64,000 nucleotides of DNA, from positions 1,736,501-1,800,500 of the forward strand of contig NZ_JAJLMN010000001.1 of NCBI RefSeq assembly GCF_021730615.1, in the 5' to 3' direction. The stretch comes from Lichenibacterium dinghuense (GTDB taxonomy: Bacteria > Pseudomonadota > Alphaproteobacteria > Rhizobiales > Beijerinckiaceae). The translations under genes were made by a program, and so were the position numbers. Every line of letters starts with the position of its first letter. Within the stretch, counting starts at the first letter, position 1. The notes beneath the pieces were generated by a model. That model saw nothing but the letters and a program-made list of their open reading frames with translations. It had not been told where the DNA came from and did no database searches. Shown here in pieces: positions 9,157-18,013 of the stretch.

Positions 9157-10623
9157 ATGTCCCTCTCCACCCTGCGCCGGGAGTGGCTCCGCCGCCCCGT
9201 GCGCGAGATGCTGGCCGGCGCCGTCGCCACGGTGGCGCTGATCCCGGAAGTGATCGCCTTCTCGGCCGCCGCCGGGGTCGACCCGCAGGTCGGCCTCTTC
9301 GCCTCCTTCGTGATCGGGGTCGTCATCGCCTTCGCGGGCGGGCGGCCCGCCATGATCTCGGCCGCGGCCGGCTCCGTCGCGCTGGTCGCGGCGCCGCTGG
9401 TGCACGCCCACGGCCTCCGCTACCTGTTCGCCGCGGGGCTTCTGGCCGGCGCCGTCCAGGTGGCCTTCGGGCTGCTGCGGCTCGGCGTGCTGATGCGCTT
9501 CGTGTCGACCTCGGTGCGCACCGGCTTCGTCAACGCGCTGGCGATCCTGATCTTCTCCGCCCAGTTGCCCCAGGTGCTCGGCGCCGCCTGGCCCACCTGG
9601 GCGGTGCTCGGCGCCGGGCTCGCGCTGATCTACCTCGTGCCCTTCGCGACCAGGGCCGTGCCGTCGCCGCTCGTCGCCGTCCTGGCCCTCACCGCGGCCT
9701 CGATCGCGTTCCACCTGCCGGTCCGCACGGTGGCGGACCTCGGCCGGCTGCCGGACGCGCTGCCGCTCTTCGCCCTGCCGGCCGTGCCGCTGGACCTCGA
9801 CACGCTGCGCATCGTGCTCGGGCCCGCCCTCGCCATCGCGGCCGTGGGCCTCCTGGAATCGCTGATGACCGCCGGCGTCGTCGACGACCTCACCGAGACG
9901 GCGAGCGGCAGGGACCGCGAGTGCTGGGGCCTCGGCCTCGCCAACGCGGCGTCGAGCCTGTTCGGCGGCATCGCGGGCTGCGGCATGATCGGGCAAACCG
10001 TGTCCAACGTGAAATACGGCGGGCGCGGCCGCCTCTCGACGCTCTTCGCCGGCGCCTTCCTCCTGGTCCTCACGGTGCTGCTCAAGCCCTGGATGTCGCA
10101 GGTGCCGGTGGCGGCGCTGGTGGCCGTGATGGTGATGGTGTCGGTCGACACCTTCGACTGGTCGTCGCTGCGCGCGCTGGCGGTCCACCCCAAGGTGTCG
10201 GGCGCCGTGATGCTGGCCACCGTGGCCGTGACGGTGGCGAGCGCCAACCTGGCGCTCGGCGTCGGGGTCGGCGTGCTGCTCAGCGGCGTGTTCTTCGCCT
10301 TCAAGGTGGCGCGCCTGCTCGACATCGCCCCCGAGCGCGACGAGGCGGCCGGACGCCTCACCTATCGCGTGACCGGCCAGGTGTTCTTCGCCTCCGCGGA
10401 CGCCTTCGTGGAGGGTTTCGACACGGGTGCGGCGGCCGGCCTCGCCGTCGCGATCGACGTGTCGGGCGCGCATTTCTGGGACGTCACGGCGGTGGCGGCG
10501 CTCGACAAGGTCGTGGCGCGCTTCCGGGCGGCGGGGGCCGCGGTGGAGGTGGTGGGGCTGAACCGGGCGAGCGCGACCCTGGTCGACCGGCTCGACAAGC
10601 GGGCCGCTCTCGGCGGGGCGTGA
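9157..10623 (+). CDS. SulP-family anion transporter with STAS domain
   Basis: A 488-residue member of the SLC26/SulP family. Ten to fourteen hydrophobic helices cover residues 15-390, starting with the conserved AGAVATVALIPEVIAFS motif in TM1 and FVSTSVRTGFVNALAILI later. Residues about 395-485 form a cytoplasmic STAS domain (VAIDVSGAHFWDVTAVAAL). Substrates in the family include sulfate, bicarbonate and dicarboxylates; the sequence does not identify which. No carbonic anhydrase or sulfate-assimilation gene is adjacent. The ATG at 9157 fits the normal N-terminus. The downstream gene begins 46 bases later on the same strand. Confidence 0.9.
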   Translation: MSLSTLRREWLRRPVREMLAGAVATVALIPEVIAFSAAAGVDPQVGLFASFVIGVVIAFAGGRPAMISAAAGSVALVAAPLVHAHGLRYLFAAGLLAGAVQVAFGLLRLGVLMRFVSTSVRTGFVNALAILIFSAQLPQVLGAAWPTWAVLGAGLALIYLVPFATRAVPSPLVAVLALTAASIAFHLPVRTVADLGRLPDALPLFALPAVPLDLDTLRIVLGPALAIAAVGLLESLMTAGVVDDLTETASGRDRECWGLGLANAASSLFGGIAGCGMIGQTVSNVKYGGRGRLSTLFAGAFLLVLTVLLKPWMSQVPVAALVAVMVMVSVDTFDWSSLRALAVHPKVSGAVMLATVAVTVASANLALGVGVGVLLSGVFFAFKVARLLDIAPERDEAAGRLTYRVTGQVFFASADAFVEGFDTGAAAGLAVAIDVSGAHFWDVTAVAALDKVVARFRAAGAAVEVVGLNRASATLVDRLDKRAALGGA

Positions 10624-10669
10624 CGCCTCGCCCTCGCCGGGACACACTCGCGTCCCGGAGGGCCGCGCC

Positions 10670-11374
10670 TTGATCGACTCCACGCTCTCGCCCGATGAGG
10701 CCGGCCGCGCGGCGGCGACCCTGGCGCGCCTCCGCGGTTCGGGCCTCGATCCCGCGCTGACGGGCGGCATGGCGATCGCGTGGCACATGGCGGGGGTCGA
10801 CGGCGCCGGGCCGACGCGGCGCCCCCTCCACGACCTCGACCTCGTGGTGGAAGGTGTCGGTTCGATCCCGGACGGGCTGGGCGCGGATTTCGAGATCCGG
10901 CACCTGCACCCCGACGCGCCGCCCGGCCGCATGCTGGCCCAGCTCTGGGATCCGTCGACGGCGCTGCGGGTCGACGTCTTCGGCGCCCACGGGGACACGC
11001 TGTCCCGCTGCGCCGAGGCGTCCCTGTCGGAGGGCCGCCTGCGGGTGGTCTCGCGGGAGGACCTCGCCGCGCGGCTGGCCTCCCTGCTGCTCGACCTCGC
11101 CCTCGGCGAGGCCGTCGCCCCCAAGCACGCCAGCGACTTCTCGGCCCTTGTGCCGGGGGTCGACGCGGCCGCGATGGCGGCGGCCTGGGCCGACCATCGC
11201 CGCCGCCGACATCCGGAGAGTTTCGCCGAGGCCCGCGCGGCCGTGCTGGACCTCGTCGCGGCGCGCCCGGACCTGCTCGTCACCCCCGACAGCCCCTATC
11301 GCATCTCCCCGTGTCCGCGATGCCGCGGACGCCCCCCGCTCGGCCTCCGAGCACGGGAGGCCGGGGGGCTCTGA
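10670..11374 (+). CDS. Nucleotidyltransferase-fold-like protein
   Basis: A 234-residue soluble protein. Residues 29-62 contain TGGMAIAWH followed by HDLDLVVEG, the GG...DLDL arrangement seen in nucleotidyltransferase-fold proteins such as the AbiEii/MNT groups. Residues 130-160 (VVSREDLAARLASLLLDLALGE) resemble the region that follows the core in those families. The start is TTG at 10670, chosen because GGAGG lies 8 bases upstream and no ATG is placed correctly. The C-terminal 30 residues are Pro/Arg-rich. No antitoxin partner is adjacent, so a toxin role is not supported. Function unknown. Confidence 0.65.
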   Translation: MIDSTLSPDEAGRAAATLARLRGSGLDPALTGGMAIAWHMAGVDGAGPTRRPLHDLDLVVEGVGSIPDGLGADFEIRHLHPDAPPGRMLAQLWDPSTALRVDVFGAHGDTLSRCAEASLSEGRLRVVSREDLAARLASLLLDLALGEAVAPKHASDFSALVPGVDAAAMAAAWADHRRRRHPESFAEARAAVLDLVAARPDLLVTPDSPYRISPCPRCRGRPPLGLRAREAGGL

Positions 11375-11380
11375 CCGCGG

Positions 11381-12169
11381 TCAGTCCAGCCACGCTTTCA
11401 CGGCCGCGGCGTAGCTCCCGTCGAGCTGCTTCAGGTGGATGTACTGGTCCACGAAGAGCTTGAAGGCGATGTCGCGCGGCAGCAGCCACGCCTTCTCGGC
11501 GCGGTCGAAGGGCCTGTCGGGGTGGATCGCGCAGAGGCCGGGGTTCAGCTTCTCCACGCCGTCGGTGATCATCACGTCGGCCCGGCCCTCCGCCACCTCG
11601 CGGAAGATCGTCTTGTTGTCGGGGAAGGTCAGGATCTGCGCGTTGTGCAGGTGCGCGCGGTCGAAGCGCTCGTTGGTGCCGCCGGGGTTCACCACCACGC
11701 GCACGCCCGGCCGGTCGATGGCGTCGAGGCCGTCGTAGCGCTCAGCGTCCGCGCAGCGCGCGATGGCGGCCTTGCCGTCGACGTCGGTCGGCACCGAGAA
11801 GAAGCCGTCCCGCTGCCGGTCGAGCGTCACCGACACGCCGCCCGCCAGCACGTCGAACTTGCCCGCCTGAAAGTCCGCCATCAGGGTCGGCCAGCTCGTC
11901 TTGACGAAGACCGGCTCGGCGCCGAGCGCCTTGGCGAGCCCCGTCGTGAGGTCGACGTCGAGCCCCGTGAAGGCGCCCGTCGCGGAGTCCTGGAGGCTGA
12001 AGGGGCGGTAGTCGCCGGTGAGTCCGACGCGGAGCTGGTGGGTGGCGACGACGCGGTCGAGCAGCGTCTGGGGGGCCGCCTGCGGTGCGGCGGCCTCCTC
12101 GGCCGAGGCCGCCCCCGCGGCGAGCAGCGCCAGGGCCGCCGCCATCCCGATCCACCGATGTCCCGCCAT
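11381..12169 (-). CDS. pheC: Periplasmic cyclohexadienyl/arogenate dehydratase (PheC-like)
   Basis: A 262-residue protein with a Sec signal peptide (about 1-23, ending ASA) and a type II periplasmic binding-protein fold. Its sequence follows the PheC cyclohexadienyl dehydratase pattern rather than a transport receptor: TGDYRPFS at the start, [49 protein letters not shown] and the late ELCAIHP-like LCAIHP block. PheC converts prephenate to phenylpyruvate or arogenate to phenylalanine in the periplasm. No ABC permease or ATPase gene is nearby, which supports the enzyme reading. The ATG at 12169 has a CGGAG ribosome-binding site. It is divergent from rpmB. An amino-acid-binding protein is the alternative. 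Confidence 0.8.
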   Translation of the reverse strand: MAGHRWIGMAAALALLAAGAASAEEAAAPQAAPQTLLDRVVATHQLRVGLTGDYRPFSLQDSATGAFTGLDVDLTTGLAKALGAEPVFVKTSWPTLMADFQAGKFDVLAGGVSVTLDRQRDGFFSVPTDVDGKAAIARCADAERYDGLDAIDRPGVRVVVNPGGTNERFDRAHLHNAQILTFPDNKTIFREVAEGRADVMITDGVEKLNPGLCAIHPDRPFDRAEKAWLLPRDIAFKLFVDQYIHLKQLDGSYAAAVKAWLD

Positions 12170-12365
12170 GCTCCGCGCCTCCGTGCTGCCGGGCGCAGCA
12201 TGGACCGGAGCGGGGCCGCGCGTCGAGCCGGCCGCGACCGCCGCGCTTGACGCTCCCCGCCGCCCTCCCTATAGACCGCGGCTCAATCACACGCGCCGCA
12301 GGCGATCGGGGGATGGCGTTCGGCCGCGCTTCGACGGGACCCGCGACAGCTCCAAAGGACACAAC

Positions 12366-12677
12366 ATGGCACGCCGCTGCGAACTGACCGGCAAGGCCGT
12401 TCAGGTTGGCCACCTCGTCAGCCACTCGAACATCAAGACCAAGACCCGCTTCCTGCCCAACCTCGTCGCCGTGAGCCTGATCTCGGACGCGCTGGGCCGC
12501 ACCGTGCGCCTGCGCGTCGCCGCCGCCACGCTGCGCTCGGTTGAGCACCGCGGCGGCCTCGACGCCTTCCTGATCAAGGCCAAGGACGAGGACCTGTCGG
12601 CGAAGACCCGCGCCCTCAAGCGCGAGATCGGCAAGAAGCTCGCCGCTTCCGCCGCCGAGACGCCCGCGGCCGCCTGA
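12366..12677 (+). CDS. rpmB: 50S ribosomal protein L28
   Basis: A 103-residue basic protein matching bL28: start [16 protein letters not shown], then [15 protein letters not shown], and the C-terminal [15 protein letters not shown] typical of the longer alphaproteobacterial form. It binds 23S rRNA in the large subunit. The ATG at 12366 is preceded by AAAGGA nine bases upstream. It is monocistronic here, divergent from pheC and followed by a strong terminator hairpin. Confidence 0.97.
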   Translation: MARRCELTGKAVQVGHLVSHSNIKTKTRFLPNLVAVSLISDALGRTVRLRVAAATLRSVEHRGGLDAFLIKAKDEDLSAKTRALKREIGKKLAASAAETPAAA

Positions 12678-12708
12678 TCCGGCCCCCCGCGACGGATCAA
12701 ACGCTTCC

Positions 12709-12750
12709 GATCCCGCCGCGGCCCAGATGGGCCGCCGGCGGGATCTTCGT
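12709..12750 (+). terminator. Terminator of rpmB
   Basis: A long stem pairs GATCCCGCCG...GGCCC (from 12709) with GGGCC...CGGCGGGATC (to 12745) around a four-base loop, followed by TTCGTTT. It lies 32 bases after the rpmB stop. Confidence 0.75.
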
Positions 12751-12772
12751 TTCGAGGGATGCCATCGCGCGG

Positions 12773-14725
12773 ATGACCGACACGGCGCGAGAGGCCGCGG
12801 CGACGCCCCATCGGCCGGGCGAGGGCCGCGGCGGGTTCTACCGGCCGGACATCGACGGCCTGAGGGCCGTCGCGGTCTCGGTCGTGGTGCTGTTCCACTA
12901 CGGCCTGGCGGGCCTGCCCGGCGGCTTCGTCGGGGTGGACGTCTTCTTCGTCATCTCGGGCTACCTCATCACGGCCATCACGCGGGGCGAGCTCGCCCGC
13001 GGCCGCTTCTCGCTCGCGGGCTTCTACGAGCGGCGGGTGCGCCGCATCGTGCCGGCCTTCGCGCTCGTGCTGCTCGCCACGGCGCTCGCGAGCCCCTTCG
13101 TGTTCCTGCCCGAGGACCTGCGGCTGCTCGGCAAGAGCACCGAGGCGTCGGCCCTGTTCGGCTCCAACATCCTGTTCGCGCGGCTCGCCGCCGACTATTT
13201 CGACGCCGACAACCTCGTCCTCCAGCCGCTTCTGCACACTTGGTCGCTGGCCGTCGAGGGACAGTTCTACCTGCTCTATCCGCTGCTGCTCCTGCCGCTC
13301 GCGCGGCGCCCGCGGCTCACGGCGGCGGCGCTGGCGATCCTCGCCGCGGCGTCCTTCGCAGACGGCAGTTGGGACGCCGTGCACCGCCCGGTCTCGGCCT
13401 TCTACCTCCTGCCCGGCCGCGCCTGGGAGCTGCTCGCCGGCGGCCTGCTGACGCTCCTGCCGGCGCGGGCCGTGCGGGGACGCGCCGCGGACGCGGCCGT
13501 GCTGCTCGGCCTCGCCGCGATCGGCGCGGCCGCGGCCCTCTACACCGCCGCCACGCCCTTCCCCGGCCCGGCCGCGCTGCTGCCCTGCCTCGGCGCCGCG
13601 CTGGCGATCGTCGGGGGAGGCCCCGGCGGGCGGGTGTCGGCGCTGCTGGGCTCCGCTCCCCTGGCCTGGCTCGGGCGCATCTCCTATTCGCTCTACCTGT
13701 GGCACTGGCCGGTGATCGTGCTGGCGCGCTACGGCGGCGGGCCGGATCTGCGGATCGCGACGCGCCTCCTCCTGCTCGCCGCCACGGTGGCGCTGGCCGG
13801 CCTGTCCTACGCCCTCGTCGAGCGTCCCTTCATCGCGAAGCGCGCCCTGCCCCGGCGGCGCGGCCTGCTGCTCGCCGCCGCCGGGGCCACGGCGGCGTCG
13901 CTCGCGCTCGGGCAGGCGCTCGACCTCGCGGGGCGCGGCCTGCTGCCGCTCGGCCGCCTGCCCCCGGCCGTGGCGACGCTGGCGGCGGGCCACTTCGACC
14001 GGCTGGAGGGGGAATGCCCCGTGCCGGCCGCGGGCGCGGCGCCCCTGCCCTACCCGTGCCGCTTCGGCGCCGCCGGCGTCGAGCCCGCCGTCGCGCTGTG
14101 GGGCAACAGCTACGCCCGCATGTGGGTGCCGGCGCTCGGGGCCGACGCGCGGGCGCGCGGCACCGCCGGCGTGGCGCTGATCTTCTCGAAGTGCCCGCCG
14201 CTCGCCGGCCTCGACACGCCGTCGCTGCCCGGCTGCGCGCGCTTCGACCGCGACGCCGTCGCCTACCTCACGACCCACCCGGCGATCCGCAGCGTGGTGC
14301 TCGGCTCCGACTGGTTCGTCCAGAGCCCCACCGACCTTGCCCACCTCGACGGCACGCTCGCGGCGCTCGACGCCGCCGGGCTCCACGTGTCCATCCTGCT
14401 CGCGCCCCCGCAGGCCGACTATTCCGTGCCGCGCACCCTGGCCCTGGCGGCCCTGCACGGGACCGCGCCGCCGCCGCTCCTCACGGTAGAGGAGGCCCGC
14501 CGGCGCCAGAGCGCCTCGACGGCCCTCATCGAGGCCGCCGCGGCCCGCCATGGCGCGACCGTGATCGACCCCGCGGCGCGGCTCTGCGAGGGGGGGACCT
14601 GCCCGGTCGCGCGCGACGGGCGCCCGCTGTTCTACGACGCCGGGCACATCACGGTCTTCGCCGCCGAGGGCATCCGCGGCCTGTTCGCCCCCGTCTTCCC
14701 CCCGGCTTCCGAGCCGTCCCGCTAA
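12773..14725 (+). CDS. OafA/YrhL-type membrane acyltransferase with SGNH domain
   Basis: A 650-residue two-domain protein. Residues about 20-390 are an acyltransferase-3 domain with ten or so membrane helices; it opens with YRPDIDGLRAVAV and carries the conserved VVLFHYG His and a later SLAVEGQFYLLYPL. Residues about 430-645 are a periplasmic SGNH-like domain with GNSYARMW (the GNS block) and a final DAGHITVFA with the catalytic Asp-His. Such proteins O-acetylate surface polysaccharides or peptidoglycan-linked glycans. The ATG at 12773 is followed by a short polar tail before the domain. There are no polysaccharide genes next to it, so the acceptor is unknown. Confidence 0.9.
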   Translation: MTDTAREAAATPHRPGEGRGGFYRPDIDGLRAVAVSVVVLFHYGLAGLPGGFVGVDVFFVISGYLITAITRGELARGRFSLAGFYERRVRRIVPAFALVLLATALASPFVFLPEDLRLLGKSTEASALFGSNILFARLAADYFDADNLVLQPLLHTWSLAVEGQFYLLYPLLLLPLARRPRLTAAALAILAAASFADGSWDAVHRPVSAFYLLPGRAWELLAGGLLTLLPARAVRGRAADAAVLLGLAAIGAAAALYTAATPFPGPAALLPCLGAALAIVGGGPGGRVSALLGSAPLAWLGRISYSLYLWHWPVIVLARYGGGPDLRIATRLLLLAATVALAGLSYALVERPFIAKRALPRRRGLLLAAAGATAASLALGQALDLAGRGLLPLGRLPPAVATLAAGHFDRLEGECPVPAAGAAPLPYPCRFGAAGVEPAVALWGNSYARMWVPALGADARARGTAGVALIFSKCPPLAGLDTPSLPGCARFDRDAVAYLTTHPAIRSVVLGSDWFVQSPTDLAHLDGTLAALDAAGLHVSILLAPPQADYSVPRTLALAALHGTAPPPLLTVEEARRRQSASTALIEAAAARHGATVIDPAARLCEGGTCPVARDGRPLFYDAGHITVFAAEGIRGLFAPVFPPASEPSR

Positions 14726-14837
14726 CCGCGCGTTGACCCTGCGGGAGGATCGCCCACCGGCGGTAACGGCCGGCTGAGCCTGCGGAGACCATGCTCCCCG
14801 GCACGATCATCCCGCGTCCGGGATGCGGGGTAGCGGC

Positions 14838-15758
14838 ATGTCGGCTCTCGCGCGGTTCTCCTCCCTCGATCCCCGGTCCGGCCTCGCGCGGTTCGGCACG
14901 GCGCAGGCGGGGGCCGGCGTGCTGCGGCGCCTCGCGCGCGGGCGGGGGCTGCGCCTCCTGGCGCGGACCGGGCTGATGGCGCTCGCCGCGGCGCTGCTGG
15001 TGGCGGGCGGGCTCGGCGCCGCCTCCGGCCTGCTGCCGGGCCGGCCGGCCGCGGGCGCGGCGATGACGGCCGCGGGCCCGGCCCCGCGCTGGGCCGAGAT
15101 CCGGCGCCCCCTGGCGCTCTACGACCTCGCCGGCACGGAATTCTCCAAGCTGCCCAGCTCCTACCGGGCGCGGCGCCGCGAGCCCGACGGCGCGCGGGAG
15201 GACGTCATGACCTTCGGCCGCCTCGGCGACGCGAGGCCCTTCCTGCAGGTGTCGCTGCTGCGCCCCGGCGCCGGTCCCTCGGACGACGCCGACGGCGCGG
15301 CCGACGGGCTCGCCGACGGCCTGGCGAGGCTGGCCGGCACCCGAGGCCTGACGGCCACGCGCGTCCGCCCCGCGGCGCCGATGGACACCCGCCTCGGCCG
15401 CTTCGAGGCCGCCGACCTCCTGCTCTGGGACGGCGGGGCCTCGACCCCCTGCCTAGGCTTCCGCGGCGGCGGGGCGGCGCTGCGCGTGGCGGGCTTCGCC
15501 TGCGGGGCGCCGGGCCGCCCGATGGGCCGGGCGGCGCTGGCCTGCGCGGTCGACCGCATCGACCTCGTGTCGGCGGGGGACGACGCGGCCCTGCGCGCCG
15601 TGTTCGTGGCGGCGGAGCAGCGGAGCGGTGCCACCTGCCTCGGTGGCCCCTCGATGGCCGCGATGGGACCGGGCGGGCGCAGGCTCGGCTGGCTCGACCC
15701 GGACGGCGACCTGCCGCCGCTGCGCGGCCTCTTCGAGGCCGTGAGCCGTCGACGATGA
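14838..15758 (+). CDS. Single-pass membrane protein of unknown function
   Basis: A 306-residue protein with one hydrophobic helix near residues 45-65 (LMALAAALLVAGGLGAA) and a C-terminal region of about 230 residues on the far side. That region has several Cys (STPCLGF, GFACGAPG, ALACAVD, ATCLGG), which could form disulfides in the periplasm. I recognise no family. The start at 14838 was chosen over an in-frame ATG five codons earlier because the upstream one overlaps its own would-be ribosome-binding site. The gene stands between the acyltransferase and a small secreted protein, all on the plus strand. Confidence 0.7.
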   Translation: MSALARFSSLDPRSGLARFGTAQAGAGVLRRLARGRGLRLLARTGLMALAAALLVAGGLGAASGLLPGRPAAGAAMTAAGPAPRWAEIRRPLALYDLAGTEFSKLPSSYRARRREPDGAREDVMTFGRLGDARPFLQVSLLRPGAGPSDDADGAADGLADGLARLAGTRGLTATRVRPAAPMDTRLGRFEAADLLLWDGGASTPCLGFRGGGAALRVAGFACGAPGRPMGRAALACAVDRIDLVSAGDDAALRAVFVAAEQRSGATCLGGPSMAAMGPGGRRLGWLDPDGDLPPLRGLFEAVSRRR

Positions 15759-15840
15759 GTCGCGGGCGCGGCGCGGCAAGGGAAACTTAATCGCGATGGC
15801 ACAGTTGTGTTGTCAAGACGCAGCTGAGGCCGAGGCCACC

Positions 15841-16245
15841 ATGGCGATTCGCTTTTCCACACTGGTGTCGGCCGCCGCGGCCCTCACGCTCCTCACCGCC
15901 GGCGCCGCCCAGGCGCAGACCACCCGCAAGGTCGCCCCGACCCCCAGGCAGCAGGCCGCCCGCGCCCATCACCCCGTGGTGATCGCCGAGATCTCGGACG
16001 CCACGTTCCAGAAGCCGCTGGTCATCCAGAAGCGCTCGTTCCTCGACCCCGGCAACGTCGTGCCCGTGGGCGCCGATACGCCGGCCAACATCGTCTACAA
16101 CACCTCCGGGTACAGGCCGGTCTACACGTCCTACGCTCCCGCCTTCTTCGGCACGTCCGAGCTTCCGGGCCGCTTCGACCTGCCCCCGACCAACCCGCGC
16201 TTCAACCCCTCCGCGGAGCCGCGCATCCCGCTGCCCTTCGAGTGA
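15841..16245 (+). CDS. Small secreted protein of unknown function
   Basis: A 134-residue protein with a clear Sec signal peptide (residues 1-25, cleaved after AQA). The mature part is Pro/Thr-rich, with short hydrophobic stretches (HHPVVIAEISDATFQKPLV) and no cysteines. No family was recognised. The ATG at 15841 was chosen because the signal peptide begins directly there; an earlier in-frame start at 15796 would put 15 polar residues in front of it. A terminator follows at 16283. Confidence 0.7.
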   Translation: MAIRFSTLVSAAAALTLLTAGAAQAQTTRKVAPTPRQQAARAHHPVVIAEISDATFQKPLVIQKRSFLDPGNVVPVGADTPANIVYNTSGYRPVYTSYAPAFFGTSELPGRFDLPPTNPRFNPSAEPRIPLPFE

Positions 16246-16282
16246 CGGCCCGCCCGGCGGGCCGCCGGGATCGATCCTCCAG

Positions 16283-16314
16283 AGCCGGCCCGGAGCGATC
16301 CGCGGCCGGCTTTT
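16283..16314 (+). terminator. Rho-independent terminator
   Basis: AGCCGGCC (16283-16290) pairs with GGCCGGCT (16304-16311), followed by TTTT. It lies 38 bases after the stop of the small secreted protein gene. Confidence 0.75.
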
Positions 16315-16531
16315 CCATGCGCGGCCGGGCGGCCAACGCCGCTCCGTCCGAGCCACCGCCGGAGGACATGGCCGCCATGGCGACAGGGCACTGCTCGCCG
16401 ACCTTGAGGAGCCTATAAGTCAGGCCAGAGCCTGCCGAACCCCCACCGTCCATCGCAGATCGAGAGACCCTGCCCGCGCTCGGATCCAGGAGCCCGCGGA
16501 CGAGCCCCCCGGTCGCCGACCGCCCGAGTCC

Positions 16532-18013
16532 ATGACCGATGCCAACCCGCCGGCCGCCCGGCCGGCCCCGCAGCCGCTGAACTTCCGCTTCATCGCCCTG
16601 ATCGTGGCCAGCGCCATGTTCATGGAACAGCTCGACGCCACCATCCTGGCGACCGCGCTGCCCACCATGGCGCGCGACTTCGGCGTGCTGGCGCCCAACA
16701 TGAGCGTGGCGCTGACCGCCTACCTGCTCAGCCTCGCCATCTTCATCCCGGCCAGCGGCAAGGTGGCGGACAAGTTCGGGGCGCGAACCGTCTTCGCCGC
16801 CGCCATCGCGGTCTTCATGCTGGGCTCGGTGCTCTGCGCCCAGGCGCCCAACCTGCCCCTGTTCGTCGCGGCGCGCGCCTTTCAGGGCCTCGGCGGCGCG
16901 ATGATGATGCCGGTCGGCCGGCTCGTCCTCCTGCGCTCGGTCGAGCGCCGCAACCTCGTCTCCGCCATGTCCTGGCTGCTGGTGCCGGCCATGATCGGCC
17001 CGATCCTCGGCCCGCCGGTGGGCGGCTTCATCGTCACCTACCTCGACTGGCGCTGGATCTTCTACATCAACGTCCCCATCGGCCTCCTCGGCCTCGGGCT
17101 CGTGCTCCGCTTCATCGCCAACACCCACGGCGAATCCGCCGGGCCCTTCGACTGGTCCGGCATGGCGCTGTCCGGGATCGCGCTCGGCTGCCTGTTCTTC
17201 GGCTTCGAGCTCGCCAGCCACCCGGACCTCGTGCGCCTCGTGGTCGCGCTGCTGGCGGTGGGCTTCAGCGTCGGCTTCCTCTACGTCCGCCACGCCCGCC
17301 GCACGCCCGACCCGATCATGGACCTGTCGCTGATGCGGCTGCCCTCCTTCGGCACCTCCGTCATCGCCGGCTCGCTGACGCGCATCACGCAGGGCGCGCA
17401 GCCGTTCCTGCTGCCGCTGATGCTGCAGCTCGACTTCGGGCTCTCGGCCGCGCAGAGCGGCGGCATCGTGGTCGCGACGGCGCTGGGCTCCATGTCCATG
17501 AAGGCCTTCGCGCCCGGCATCCTGCGCCGCGTCGGCTTCCGCCGGAGCCTCATCGCCAACGGCGTGATCTCGTCGCTCGGCTACGCCACCTGCGCGCTGT
17601 TCCGCCCGAACTGGCCGTTCCCGGTCATCTTCGGCATCCTGATGCTGTGCGGCTTCTTCATGTCGTTCCAGTTCACCGCCTACAACACGGTGGCCTACGA
17701 CGCCGTGCCGCCCTCGCGCATGAGCGCGGCGACGAGCTTCTACACGACGTTCCAGCAGCTCATGCTGTCGGTCGGCATCTGCACGGCGGCGCTGGCGCTG
17801 GAGGCCTCCATGGTGTTCACCGGCCACGCCCACCCGCAGCTCGGCGACTTCTCGGCCGCCTTCCTGGTGGTCACGGCCGTGTCGATCTGCTCGACCTTCT
17901 GGAACGTGCGCTTCGCGCCAAGCGCCGGCGCCGAGATCAGCGGCCACCGCCGCCCCCGCAAGGTGACGGCCGCGGCCCTCAGCGACGGCTACGACCGCGC
18001 CGAGTCGGCGTGA
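16532..18013 (+). CDS. MFS drug-efflux-type transporter (DHA2/EmrB-like)
   Basis: A 493-residue major-facilitator protein with about 14 helices, as in the DHA2 subgroup. TM1 carries LDATILATALPTMARDFG, the DHA2 motif, and loop 2-3 carries GKVADKFGARTVF (motif A). TM5 has the antiporter-type motif C (VPAMIGPILGPPVGGFI). The predicted activity is proton-driven export of a small hydrophobic compound. Its stop codon overlaps the GTG start of a cytochrome P450 gene in a GTGA arrangement, so the two are translationally coupled and may handle the same compound. There is no adjacent membrane-fusion protein. Confidence 0.9.
   Translation: MTDANPPAARPAPQPLNFRFIALIVASAMFMEQLDATILATALPTMARDFGVLAPNMSVALTAYLLSLAIFIPASGKVADKFGARTVFAAAIAVFMLGSVLCAQAPNLPLFVAARAFQGLGGAMMMPVGRLVLLRSVERRNLVSAMSWLLVPAMIGPILGPPVGGFIVTYLDWRWIFYINVPIGLLGLGLVLRFIANTHGESAGPFDWSGMALSGIALGCLFFGFELASHPDLVRLVVALLAVGFSVGFLYVRHARRTPDPIMDLSLMRLPSFGTSVIAGSLTRITQGAQPFLLPLMLQLDFGLSAAQSGGIVVATALGSMSMKAFAPGILRRVGFRRSLIANGVISSLGYATCALFRPNWPFPVIFGILMLCGFFMSFQFTAYNTVAYDAVPPSRMSAATSFYTTFQQLMLSVGICTAALALEASMVFTGHAHPQLGDFSAAFLVVTAVSICSTFWNVRFAPSAGAEISGHRRPRKVTAAALSDGYDRAESA

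Noticed and set aside
11381-12169. Amino-acid ABC transporter substrate-binding protein
   Set aside because: No permease or ATPase gene nearby, and the motif order follows PheC; kept as the alternative only.
12401-14647. Long minus-strand frame opposite rpmB and the acyltransferase
   Set aside because: Low-complexity Arg/Glu/Gly product with no domain; both plus-strand genes are clearly recognisable.
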